Below, piece by piece: positions 8,501-13,246 of a stretch of 13,323 nucleotides of DNA. Every line of letters begins with the position of its first letter. Positions within the stretch are counted from its first letter, which is position 1. The notes under the pieces were generated by a model. The model was not told the DNA's origin and made no database searches. It worked only from the letters and a program-made list of their open reading frames with translations. Made by a program: the position numbers and the translations under genes. The stretch is from an uncultured Clostridia bacterium. GTDB lineage: Bacteria > Bacillota > Clostridia > TANB77 > CAG-465. The stretch is taken from NCBI GenBank assembly GCA_934162655.1, contig CAKPJL010000028.1:1-13323 (forward strand), read 5' to 3'.

Positions 8501-10022
8501 CTGCTACCATATCTTCTGTTATATGAGTAAGTTCTTGTACTTCTTTTGGAATATTTCTTTCGGGATTTATAAATGTAGTAAATTCATCTATAATTTCGCC
8601 ATTTTTTACTTTACATATTGCAATTTCTGTTAGCATATCGTTTTTTCTTGGATCAAATCCTGTGGTTTCAGTATCAAATACACAGTATGTATCAGAAAAT
8701 TTTGGATTAACGCATATATCATCAACTAAGTATCCTTCTATTCCATATATTACTTTTATTGGTGCATTATCTAAAATATCTTGAGTTGATACTCTTTGTT
8801 TTCCTGTTTTTTCTATTGCAAGTTTTTCATAGTTGTCACAAATAACATGATTTGCTTCTGGAAAAGACTGTGCAACACCGTGATCAGTTATTGCAACTGC
8901 TGTATGTCCCCATGATATAGCTTGTTTTATTAAGTCTTTTGCAGAAGTCACCCCATCCATTGCACTCATTTGAGTATGCATATGTAACTCTACCCTTTTT
9001 TCCTCTGCTTCATCTATCTTTTTTTTAGGTGCTTTTGATTCTATTATACTTGTAATCATGATAGTTAAATCATTTGAATATGTATCAAACTGAACTTTAC
9101 CTTGAAGTTTTATATATGTACCATCTTTTATTCTGCCCTTTACTGAGTCGTATTTGTCTTTGTTTAAGAATGTTTTACAAGTTATAGTATCTGTATTATC
9201 TGTAACATTGAGTGTAACTAACATTTTACCAGATTTAGTTTCACGCACATCTGATGAAAAAATATATCCATCAATACATGCAAGTTCTATTTCTTCTTTA
9301 ATATCACATACTTTTTTTACAACTTCTTGCGTTATATCACGCCCTAAAATAACAAAGTCAGGTTGTGGTTCTTTTAAATTTCTAATTCTTTTTTCTTCTT
9401 CTGACAAAATAGGCTTTTGATATTGAGGCTTTTTTTGTTCACTAATTACCTCTTGTTTTTTTAAAGTTTCACTATTATTTACATATTTTTTAACTAATTC
9501 ATCTATCCTTACCATATTTAGATCCGATTTTTTTTCTTCATCTTTTGATATAGACTTATCATCAGCTAAAAAGACATCATATTTAGTTCCATATTTAAAT
9601 TCTATTGATTTTTTAATATACTCATCAATTTGTTTTTGTTTTAAAAAGTCTGCAAATCTTGAATAAAATGTAATGTATATATTTTTAGATTCAATTGCTA
9701 CATTACATATTCTAAAAGCCTCCAATGTATAAGCATACTTAAATGATACTTCATTTAAAATATCTTTTACTTTTTTTTCGTCTACTTCTATCTTTTCACC
9801 AATATATTTATACTCAATTTTAAAACTGTTGAGTTTATAAAGATTTTTTGCCTCATCTTCAAATTTTTCTATTTCAATTAAAGAAATGTTTTCAGAGCTT
9901 TCCACACAAATAATAGCTGTGTTTAATTTTTTTGAAAACTTAACTTCTCCTAAATTTGAATTTAATATCTTAGCATTTTGCAGTTCTACATTTTTAAAAA
10001 CATCTTTTACTAATTTGCCCAT
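5562..10022 (-). CDS. polC: DNA polymerase III alpha subunit, PolC type
   Basis: This 1,486-residue replicative polymerase is close to the usual PolC length of about 1,440. Domain order is: a variable N-terminal region (1-210), an OB-fold (about 222-330), a PHP domain beginning VELHMHTQMSAMDG (His347, His349), and an inserted DEDDh proofreading exonuclease starting FDTETTGFDP (Asp450, Glu452) and closing HRAINDTRA (His591, Asp596). Then come the second part of PHP and the palm. The palm has a four-cysteine zinc site (Cys955, Cys958, Cys979, Cys982) and the catalytic PDIDLNFSG (Asp1008, Asp1010). The C-terminal region has helix-hairpin-helix character and ends SAQMDLFDLL; the QMDLF stretch fits a sliding-clamp-binding motif. 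All catalytic residues I can check are intact. The ATG has GAGG 9 bases upstream. The gene stands alone, with its own promoter and a shared terminator. Confidence 0.98.
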   Translation of the reverse strand: MGKLVKDVFKNVELQNAKILNSNLGEVKFSKKLNTAIICVESSENISLIEIEKFEDEAKNLYKLNSFKIEYKYIGEKIEVDEKKVKDILNEVSFKYAYTLEAFRICNVAIESKNIYITFYSRFADFLKQKQIDEYIKKSIEFKYGTKYDVFLADDKSISKDEEKKSDLNMVRIDELVKKYVNNSETLKKQEVISEQKKPQYQKPILSEEEKRIRNLKEPQPDFVILGRDITQEVVKKVCDIKEEIELACIDGYIFSSDVRETKSGKMLVTLNVTDNTDTITCKTFLNKDKYDSVKGRIKDGTYIKLQGKVQFDTYSNDLTIMITSIIESKAPKKKIDEAEEKRVELHMHTQMSAMDGVTSAKDLIKQAISWGHTAVAITDHGVAQSFPEANHVICDNYEKLAIEKTGKQRVSTQDILDNAPIKVIYGIEGYLVDDICVNPKFSDTYCVFDTETTGFDPRKNDMLTEIAICKVKNGEIIDEFTTFINPERNIPKEVQELTHITEDMVADAPTIEEVLPKILDFFGDSILVAHNADFDINFLNFFVEKYGYKDRFNNLIIDTLMIAKEIYYYLPNKKLGTIVEDLGITLEGAHRAINDTRATAKMFIRMQQDLQKRGIDINSYAHSEKNIEHVMAEKAYHIIILAKNYVGLKNLYKLISYSHLHYFKKKPKIFKSMLNRYKEGLILGSACEQGELYQAILHKKSEEQIEEIASYYDYLEIQPLGNNAFYERGAKVKNKDYVKGVDDKEKEYNIIKLTHEELIDINKKIIAVGDKLGKLTVATCDVHFMRAEDEIYRRILQAGQGYDDADLQAPLYFRTTNEMLKEFDYLPADKAYEIVITNTNKVADMCDRISPISDEKCPPHIEGCENDIRNIAYEKAHKLYGDPLPEIVETRLEKELTSIISNGYSVMYIIAQRLVWDSNDHGYIVGSRGSVGSSLAAYMTGITEVNSLKAHYRCPNCKYSDFSDYGFKNGFDLPDKDCPKCGHKLDKDGMDIPFETFLGFNGDKEPDIDLNFSGEYQAEAHKYTEVIFGRGTTYKAGTIGTVADKTAYGFVKNYFEDRGIKKREAEISRISVGCTGIKRTSGQHPGGIVVVPKGREIFEFCPVQHPADDPYSSIKTTHFDYHSIDKNLLKLDILGHDDPTMIRMLYDITGIDPTKVPLDDKDTMSIFSSTKALGVSPEQIHSEVGSYGIPEFGTKFVRGMLIDTHPTTFEELIRISGLSHGTDVWLGNAQTLIEEGTVTLSEAICTRDDIMIYLIEKGLDPGKAFKIMETVRKGKALKDPKFPEYEEMMRENGVPEWYIASCKKIKYMFPKAHAAAYVTNAFRIAWFKVHQPKAYYAAFMSIRADEFDSDSMLYGKDRVIAKMKEIDEQGNKAAQKDKAMYPILELVLEMNERGINFLPVDIYKSDVKKFIVEDDGIRPPLSSLTGFGEVDANKFVKARQEGKFSSIEDVALRAKIGKVALETLEKAGCLAGLPRSAQMDLFDLL

Positions 10023-10046
10023 TTTCTCTTTCCTCTTCTAGTACAA

Positions 10047-10075
10047 CTTATACCATAATTTTACCTTTTTTTCAA
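10047..10075 (-). promoter_or_regulatory. promoter of polC
   Basis: On the minus strand -35 TTGAAA (10075-10070), 17 bases and -10 TATAAG (10052-10047) give a leader of about 17 bases carrying the ribosome site. It is divergent from the SCIFF gene promoter, whose -35 begins 36 bases away. Confidence 0.65.
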
Positions 10076-10110
10076 TATTTTAACAGTTATTTAATATTAT
10101 TATCTAATTA

Positions 10111-10139
10111 TTGATTTTTTTAAAATAATATTATATAAT
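10111..10139 (+). promoter_or_regulatory. promoter of the SCIFF peptide gene
   Basis: TTGATT (10111-10116), a 17-base spacer and a perfect TATAAT (10134-10139). Transcription is expected at about 10146-10147, giving a leader of roughly 70 bases. The region just downstream matches the ankyrin gene leaders in layout. Confidence 0.75.
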
Positions 10140-10146
10140 CTGTTTG

Positions 10147-10187
10147 GTTTTAAACTTATAAAAATTACAATTGTAATTTTTTAAAAC
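10147..10187 (+). promoter_or_regulatory. SCIFF leader element: GTTTTAAAC motif plus nested palindrome
   Basis: GTTTTAAAC (10147-10155) begins 7 bases after the -10 box. A perfect palindrome (core AATTACAATTGTAATT, 22 bases at 10160-10181) is centred 23.5 bases from the first G. In RNA, GTTTTAA (10147-10153) can also pair with TTAAAAC (10181-10187), closing an outer stem around the inner hairpin. All stems are AT-rich. Both ankyrin leaders have the same first motif and the same centre spacing. It could be an operator, a protective 5' hairpin or an RNA control element; no known riboswitch is recognised. Confidence 0.5.
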
Positions 10188-10215
10188 TTCAAAATATTTT
10201 TAGGAGGATTTATTT

Positions 10216-10359
10216 ATGAAACACATCAAAACAGTAGCAAAAGGAAAACTCAAAAAAAATTTAGCATCTGCCGGATGTGGAGCGTGTCAAACTTCATGCC
10301 AATCGGCATGTAAGACTTCTTGCACAATCGCCAACCAAAAATGCGAAAAATTAAAGTAG
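10216..10359 (+). CDS. scfA: SCIFF-family ranthipeptide precursor (six cysteines in forty-five residues)
   Basis: This is a 47-residue peptide gene with the sequence opening MKHIKTVAKGKLKKNLASAG, then CGACQTSCQSACKTSC, then TIANQKCEKLK. Six cysteines (21, 24, 28, 32, 36 and 43) and the near-invariant CQTSCQSACKTSCT core identify it as SCIFF, the nearly universal peptide of Clostridia. In characterised members a radical SAM maturase (ScfB) forms thioether crosslinks from cysteines to downstream residues; the biological role of the product is still unclear. The ATG is preceded 8 bases upstream by AGGAGG. The gene has its own promoter, leader hairpin and terminator. The maturase normally sits next door, but none is in this window: the next gene is a YetF-type membrane protein. 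Compared with the forms I remember, the C-terminus is slightly extended (KCEKLK). Confidence 0.93.
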   Translation: MKHIKTVAKGKLKKNLASAGCGACQTSCQSACKTSCTIANQKCEKLK

Positions 10360-10369
10360 TTTATCTATC

Positions 10370-10405
10370 AAAACACTTCAAAATATAAATTTGGAGTGTT
10401 TTTTT
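10370..10405 (+). terminator. intrinsic terminator of the SCIFF gene
   Basis: Arms AAAACACTTCAAA (10370-10382) and TTTGGAGTGTTTT (10390-10402) pair over 13 positions with one G-U, around a 7-base loop. The U-tract overlaps the 3' arm (10399-10405). It is moderately strong, so some read-through to the next gene is possible. Confidence 0.8.
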
Positions 10406-10453
10406 ATATTTTCTTAATTTAAGCACAAAATATTACTAATTAAGGAGGAAAAA

Positions 10454-11158
10454 ATGGAAATAATACACATTATTTTAACTTCTATTGGATCAATAATAGT
10501 TCTATTTATTGCAACAAAAATAATGGGAAATAGAGAAATATCAGAACTTAATATGTTTGACTACATAAATGGGATAACTATTGGATCAATAGCAGCAGAA
10601 ATGGCAATATCACTTGAAGATGATTTTGTAAAACCACTTGTTGCTATGCTTGTTTATGCAGTATTTATACTAATAGTTTCTATACTTACAAATAAATCAA
10701 TTATATTTCATAGATTAATTAATGGTCGTGCTATGGTAATATATGATAATGGAATGTTTTTTAATAAAAATATGAGTAAATCAAAGATTAACATTGCTGA
10801 ATTTCTAACAGAATGTCGCGATAAAGGTTACTTTAATATTGCAGACATTCAAACAGCAATAATAGAAGCAAGTGGTAAAATAACAATTCTTCCAAAATCT
10901 AACAAAAGAAATATTACCCCAGAGGACTTAAATTTACAAGTTGAAGAAGATAAAAAAGTATTTAATGTAGTAATTGATTCAAAAATAATGGAAGAAAATC
11001 TAAAGGCAACTGGACATAACAAAAAATGGTTGGAGTCTGAAATAAAAAAACAAAAAATAGATATAAAAAATATTTTACTTGCCACTTGTGACAATAAAAG
11101 CAATATAAGTATATATCAAAAAAATAGTGATAATTTTAAACACGATGCTTTTATTTAA
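10454..11158 (+). CDS. YetF/DUF421-family membrane protein
   Basis: This 234-residue protein has three N-terminal membrane spans (about 4-23, 36-54 and 62-82), followed by a soluble domain of about 150 residues. The block GNREISELNMFDYINGITIGSIAAEMA (about 26-52) is diagnostic of the YetF/YdfR/DUF421 family, as is the cytosolic segment GRAMVIYDNGMF..NMSKSKINIAEFLTECRDKGYFNIADIQTAIIEASG. The molecular function is unknown. In spore formers relatives occur around spore or membrane-stress genes, but nothing here points to a role. The start is fixed by AAGGAGG 5 bases upstream. No clear promoter lies in the 48 bases after the SCIFF terminator, so it may depend on read-through from the SCIFF promoter. 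No terminator is visible before the ankyrin promoter. Confidence 0.88.
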   Translation: MEIIHIILTSIGSIIVLFIATKIMGNREISELNMFDYINGITIGSIAAEMAISLEDDFVKPLVAMLVYAVFILIVSILTNKSIIFHRLINGRAMVIYDNGMFFNKNMSKSKINIAEFLTECRDKGYFNIADIQTAIIEASGKITILPKSNKRNITPEDLNLQVEEDKKVFNVVIDSKIMEENLKATGHNKKWLESEIKKQKIDIKNILLATCDNKSNISIYQKNSDNFKHDAFI

Positions 11159-11170
11159 TTAAAGATAAAT

Positions 11171-11199
11171 TTGACATAATTTTATCAATATGATATAAT
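11171..11199 (+). promoter_or_regulatory. promoter of ankyrin gene 1
   Basis: A perfect consensus pair: TTGACA (11171-11176), a 17-base spacer and TATAAT (11194-11199). This is the strongest-looking promoter in the window and makes the ankyrin gene independent of the YetF gene ending 12 bases upstream. Confidence 0.88.
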
Positions 11200-11206
11200 T
11201 ACTTAA

Positions 11207-11239
11207 GTTTTAAACCAATATAATCTGCAATTGCAGATT
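11207..11239 (+). promoter_or_regulatory. ankyrin gene 1 leader element: GTTTTAAAC motif plus palindrome
   Basis: GTTTTAAAC (11207-11215) starts 7 bases after the -10 box, at the expected start of transcription. The perfect 18-base palindrome AATCTGCAATTGCAGATT (11222-11239) is centred 23.5 bases from that G. The geometry matches that at the SCIFF gene and at ankyrin gene 2. The role is unknown: operator, 5' hairpin or attenuator-like element. Confidence 0.55.
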
Positions 11240-11265
11240 TAATTTAATTAATGGAGGAAAATCAA

Positions 11266-11757
11266 ATGTCAAATTCCAAATTTGTTAGAGTAATTGAGCA
11301 TAGAGGATTTGTAGGTGGGTATAGAAACGAATATGCTGTTAGCACTAGCAGTGAATTAGGATATGCATCTAAAAATGGTAATGCAGAAATAGATGCCGAT
11401 ACACGTGCTTTTTTTGAATATTCACTAATACCTGCATCTGAAAGTGGTGATTATATAACAGTTAAAGAGACACTTAAACTCGTTTCCAATGTACATACTA
11501 ATGATGACGAAGCACTAAGAAGGGCATCTGAAAAAGGTCATTTTGAAGTAGTTAAGTTACTTCTTGCATATGGTGCCAATGTACATGCTAATGATGACGA
11601 AGCACTAATAAAGGCATCTGAAAATGGACATTTTGAAGTAGTTAAGTTACTTCTTGCATATGATGCCAATGTACATGCTAGATACGATCTTGCACTACCA
11701 TTGGCATATGAAAATGGTCATAGCAATATAGTAGAATTACTAAAAAAATATAAATAA
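11266..11757 (+). CDS. ankyrin-repeat protein 1 (short, 30-residue repeats)
   Basis: This is a 163-residue protein starting MSNSKFVRV. I chose ATG 11266 because GGAGG lies 8 bases upstream; the in-frame ATG at 11251 overlaps that ribosome site and has none of its own. The C-terminal half (DNA 11491-11754) is two full 30-residue repeats of the form VHANDDEALIKASENGHFEV followed by VKLLLAYGAN, plus a 28-residue capping repeat. The preceding YSLIPASESGDYITVKETLKLVSN is a decayed repeat in the same register, and ELGYASKNGNAEI looks like an older one. There is no signal peptide, membrane span or catalytic motif, so it is probably a cytosolic protein-binding scaffold. It is a paralogue of the next gene, sharing promoter, leader, first codons and terminator. 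The partner and function are unknown. Confidence 0.85.
   Translation: MSNSKFVRVIEHRGFVGGYRNEYAVSTSSELGYASKNGNAEIDADTRAFFEYSLIPASESGDYITVKETLKLVSNVHTNDDEALRRASEKGHFEVVKLLLAYGANVHANDDEALIKASENGHFEVVKLLLAYDANVHARYDLALPLAYENGHSNIVELLKKYK
11491..11754 (+). repeat. 90-bp tandem ankyrin-coding repeats (ankyrin gene 1)
   Basis: There are three in-phase units of 90, 90 and 84 bases. Each of the first two begins GTACAT and carries AATGATGACGAAGCACTAA. The second unit shares its first 30 bases exactly with the twelfth unit of ankyrin gene 2. Confidence 0.85.
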
Positions 11758-11788
11758 ATCTTCTATTTTATACTTTTATATATAACAT

Positions 11789-11865
11789 AAAATATTTATA
11801 TAAATCGGTTCTTATTTGAACCGATTTTTTTATACTAAACTAATAACAACAATTGAAAATATATT
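11789..11865 (+). repeat. 77-bp direct repeat, copy 1 (terminator and downstream spacer)
   Basis: It is identical base for base to 13247-13323, at an offset of 1,458. It includes the terminator and the AT-rich spacer that leads to the promoter of ankyrin gene 2. The match to copy 2 ends only because the window ends. Confidence 0.95.
11802..11831 (+). terminator. intrinsic terminator of ankyrin gene 1
   Basis: A perfect 10-base-pair stem, AAATCGGTTC / GAACCGATTT (11802-11811 and 11818-11827), with loop TTATTT and a run of seven Ts (11825-11831). It is repeated identically after ankyrin gene 2. Confidence 0.93.
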
Positions 11866-11869
11866 TAAT

Positions 11870-11898
11870 TTGACTTTATTTTATAATTATGTTATAAT
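11870..11898 (+). promoter_or_regulatory. promoter of ankyrin gene 2
   Basis: TTGACT (11870-11875), a 17-base spacer and TATAAT (11893-11898). It is homologous to the ankyrin gene 1 promoter. Confidence 0.85.
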
Positions 11899-11905
11899 TC
11901 TATCA

Positions 11906-11938
11906 GTTTTAACCCTATATAATCTGTAATTTCAGATT
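11906..11938 (+). promoter_or_regulatory. ankyrin gene 2 leader element: GTTTTAACC motif plus inverted repeat
   Basis: GTTTTAACC (11906-11914) starts 7 bases after the -10 box. The inverted repeat AATCTG / CAGATT (11921-11926 and 11933-11938) is again centred 23.5 bases from the G. Compared with gene 1 the inner pairs are lost (TAATTT in the middle), but the outer six base pairs are kept. Confidence 0.55.
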
Positions 11939-11964
11939 TAATTTAATTAATGGAGGAAAATCAA

Positions 11965-13212
11965 ATGTCAATTTCTGAATTTTTAGAGGCATGTGAGCAT
12001 GGAAACAAAGAACTAGTAAAAATATTTATAAGAGAGAAAGTTGATGTACATGCTGATAATGATTGGGCACTACGAAATGCATCTGAATATGGTCATTTTG
12101 AAGTAGTTAAGCTACTTCTTGAAAACGGTGCTGATATACATGCTAAAAATGACTGGGCACTAGAAAGTGCATCTGAAAATGGTTGTTTTGAAGTAGTTAA
12201 GCTACTTATTGAAAAAGGTGCTGATGTACATGCTGATGATGACTATTCACTAAGATTGGCATCTGAAAATGGGCATTTTGAAGTAGTTAAATTGCTACTT
12301 GAAAATGGTGCTGATGTACACGCTGGTAATGACTATTCATTAAAACTTGCATCTAAAAATGGGCATTTTGAAGTAGTTAAACTGCTCCTCGAAAAAGGTG
12401 CCAATTTACATGCTAATGATGACGAAGCACTAATACAGGCATCTATAAATAATCGTACCGAGGTAATTAAACTACTCATTGAAAGTGGAGCTGATGTAAA
12501 TACTAGTAATGGCTGGCCACTACTATGGGCATCTGACTTTAGTAATTTTGAAATAGTTAAATTATTGCTTGAAAATGGTGCCAATGTACATGCTGATGAC
12601 AACGAGGCACTAAAAAGGGCATCTGCAAAAGGTTGTGTCCAACTAGTTGAGTTGCTTCTAGAATACGGAGCTAATGTACATGCTTTGTATGATTTTGCAC
12701 TACGAAAGGCATCTGAATATGGTCATTTTGAAGTAGTTAAGTTACTTCTTGAAAATGGAGCTGATGTACATGCTTATGGTGACGAAGCACTAATAAAGGC
12801 ATCTAAAAATGGTCATTATGAAGTGATTAAGTTACTCATTGAAAATGGTGCCAATCTACATGCTTATAATGACTGGGTACTACAACTTGCATCTGAAAAT
12901 GGGCATTATGAAGTGGTTAAGTTACTCCTTGAAAAAGGTGCCAATTTACATGCTGATAATGACTGGCCACTAAAACTTGCATCTAGAAATGGTCATTATG
13001 AAGTAGTTAAGTTACTTCTTGAAAAAGGTGCCAATGTACATGCTAATGATGACGAAGCACTAATACAGGCATCTGAAAATGGTCATATAGGAGTTATTAA
13101 ATTACTTCTTGAAAAGGGTGCTTATGTACATGCTAAAAATGACCGGGCACTAATATTGGCATCTAGATACGGGCATCTTGATATAGTAAAATTATTAATA
13201 GAACAATATTAA
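11965..13212 (+). CDS. ankyrin-repeat protein 2 (long, thirteen 30-residue-type repeats)
   Basis: This is a 415-residue protein starting MSISEFLEACEHG. ATG 11965 is preferred over the in-frame ATG at 11950 because the GGAGG ribosome site lies between them, 8 bases before 11965. After an N-terminal helical cap (SISEFLEACEHGNKELVKIF) come twelve repeats of exactly 30 residues and a 28-residue final cap, all without an insertion or deletion. The consensus is roughly VHAxNDxALxxASENGHFEV followed by VKLLLENGAD. The canonical 33-residue ankyrin motif has TPLHxAA; here that turn is three residues shorter and reads ALxxAS. Repeat 6 (VNTSNGWPLLWASDFSNFEI) is the most divergent. No signal peptide, membrane helix or enzymatic domain is present. 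It is probably a cytosolic solenoid that binds protein partners, which are unknown. Confidence 0.9.
   Translation: MSISEFLEACEHGNKELVKIFIREKVDVHADNDWALRNASEYGHFEVVKLLLENGADIHAKNDWALESASENGCFEVVKLLIEKGADVHADDDYSLRLASENGHFEVVKLLLENGADVHAGNDYSLKLASKNGHFEVVKLLLEKGANLHANDDEALIQASINNRTEVIKLLIESGADVNTSNGWPLLWASDFSNFEIVKLLLENGANVHADDNEALKRASAKGCVQLVELLLEYGANVHALYDFALRKASEYGHFEVVKLLLENGADVHAYGDEALIKASKNGHYEVIKLLIENGANLHAYNDWVLQLASENGHYEVVKLLLEKGANLHADNDWPLKLASRNGHYEVVKLLLEKGANVHANDDEALIQASENGHIGVIKLLLEKGAYVHAKNDRALILASRYGHLDIVKLLIEQY
12046..13209 (+). repeat. 90-bp tandem repeat array (ankyrin gene 2)
   Basis: Twelve 90-base units plus a final 84-base unit start at 12046 and every 90 bases thereafter. 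Units 1 and 8 agree at 80 of 90 bases by my count. Units 5 and 12 share an exact 38-base run (12407-12444 and 13037-13074). This suggests block duplication or gene conversion at a seven-unit (630-base) spacing. Confidence 0.92.
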
Positions 13213-13246
13213 TAATTGTTCTATTTAATGCTTTTGTATATAATAC

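Noticed and set aside
10160..10181. SCIFF leader palindrome considered as a transcription terminator or attenuator
   Set aside because: The stem is almost entirely A-T, too weak for a typical intrinsic terminator, and a strong ribosome site and real gene follow. Kept only as a leader element.
11159..11265. Possible extra small gene or riboswitch between the YetF gene and ankyrin gene 1
   Set aside because: The interval is fully occupied by promoter, leader repeat and ribosome site; no open frame and no known riboswitch pattern.
12333..12602. Open frame of 89 codons on the minus strand within the ankyrin array
   Set aside because: It is a by-product of the 90-base periodicity (a multiple of 3), which keeps an antisense frame open. 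No start context or recognisable motif.
12046..13209. Regularly spaced repeats considered as a CRISPR-like array
   Set aside because: The units are contiguous 90-base coding repeats in one frame with no unique spacers; they encode ankyrin repeats.
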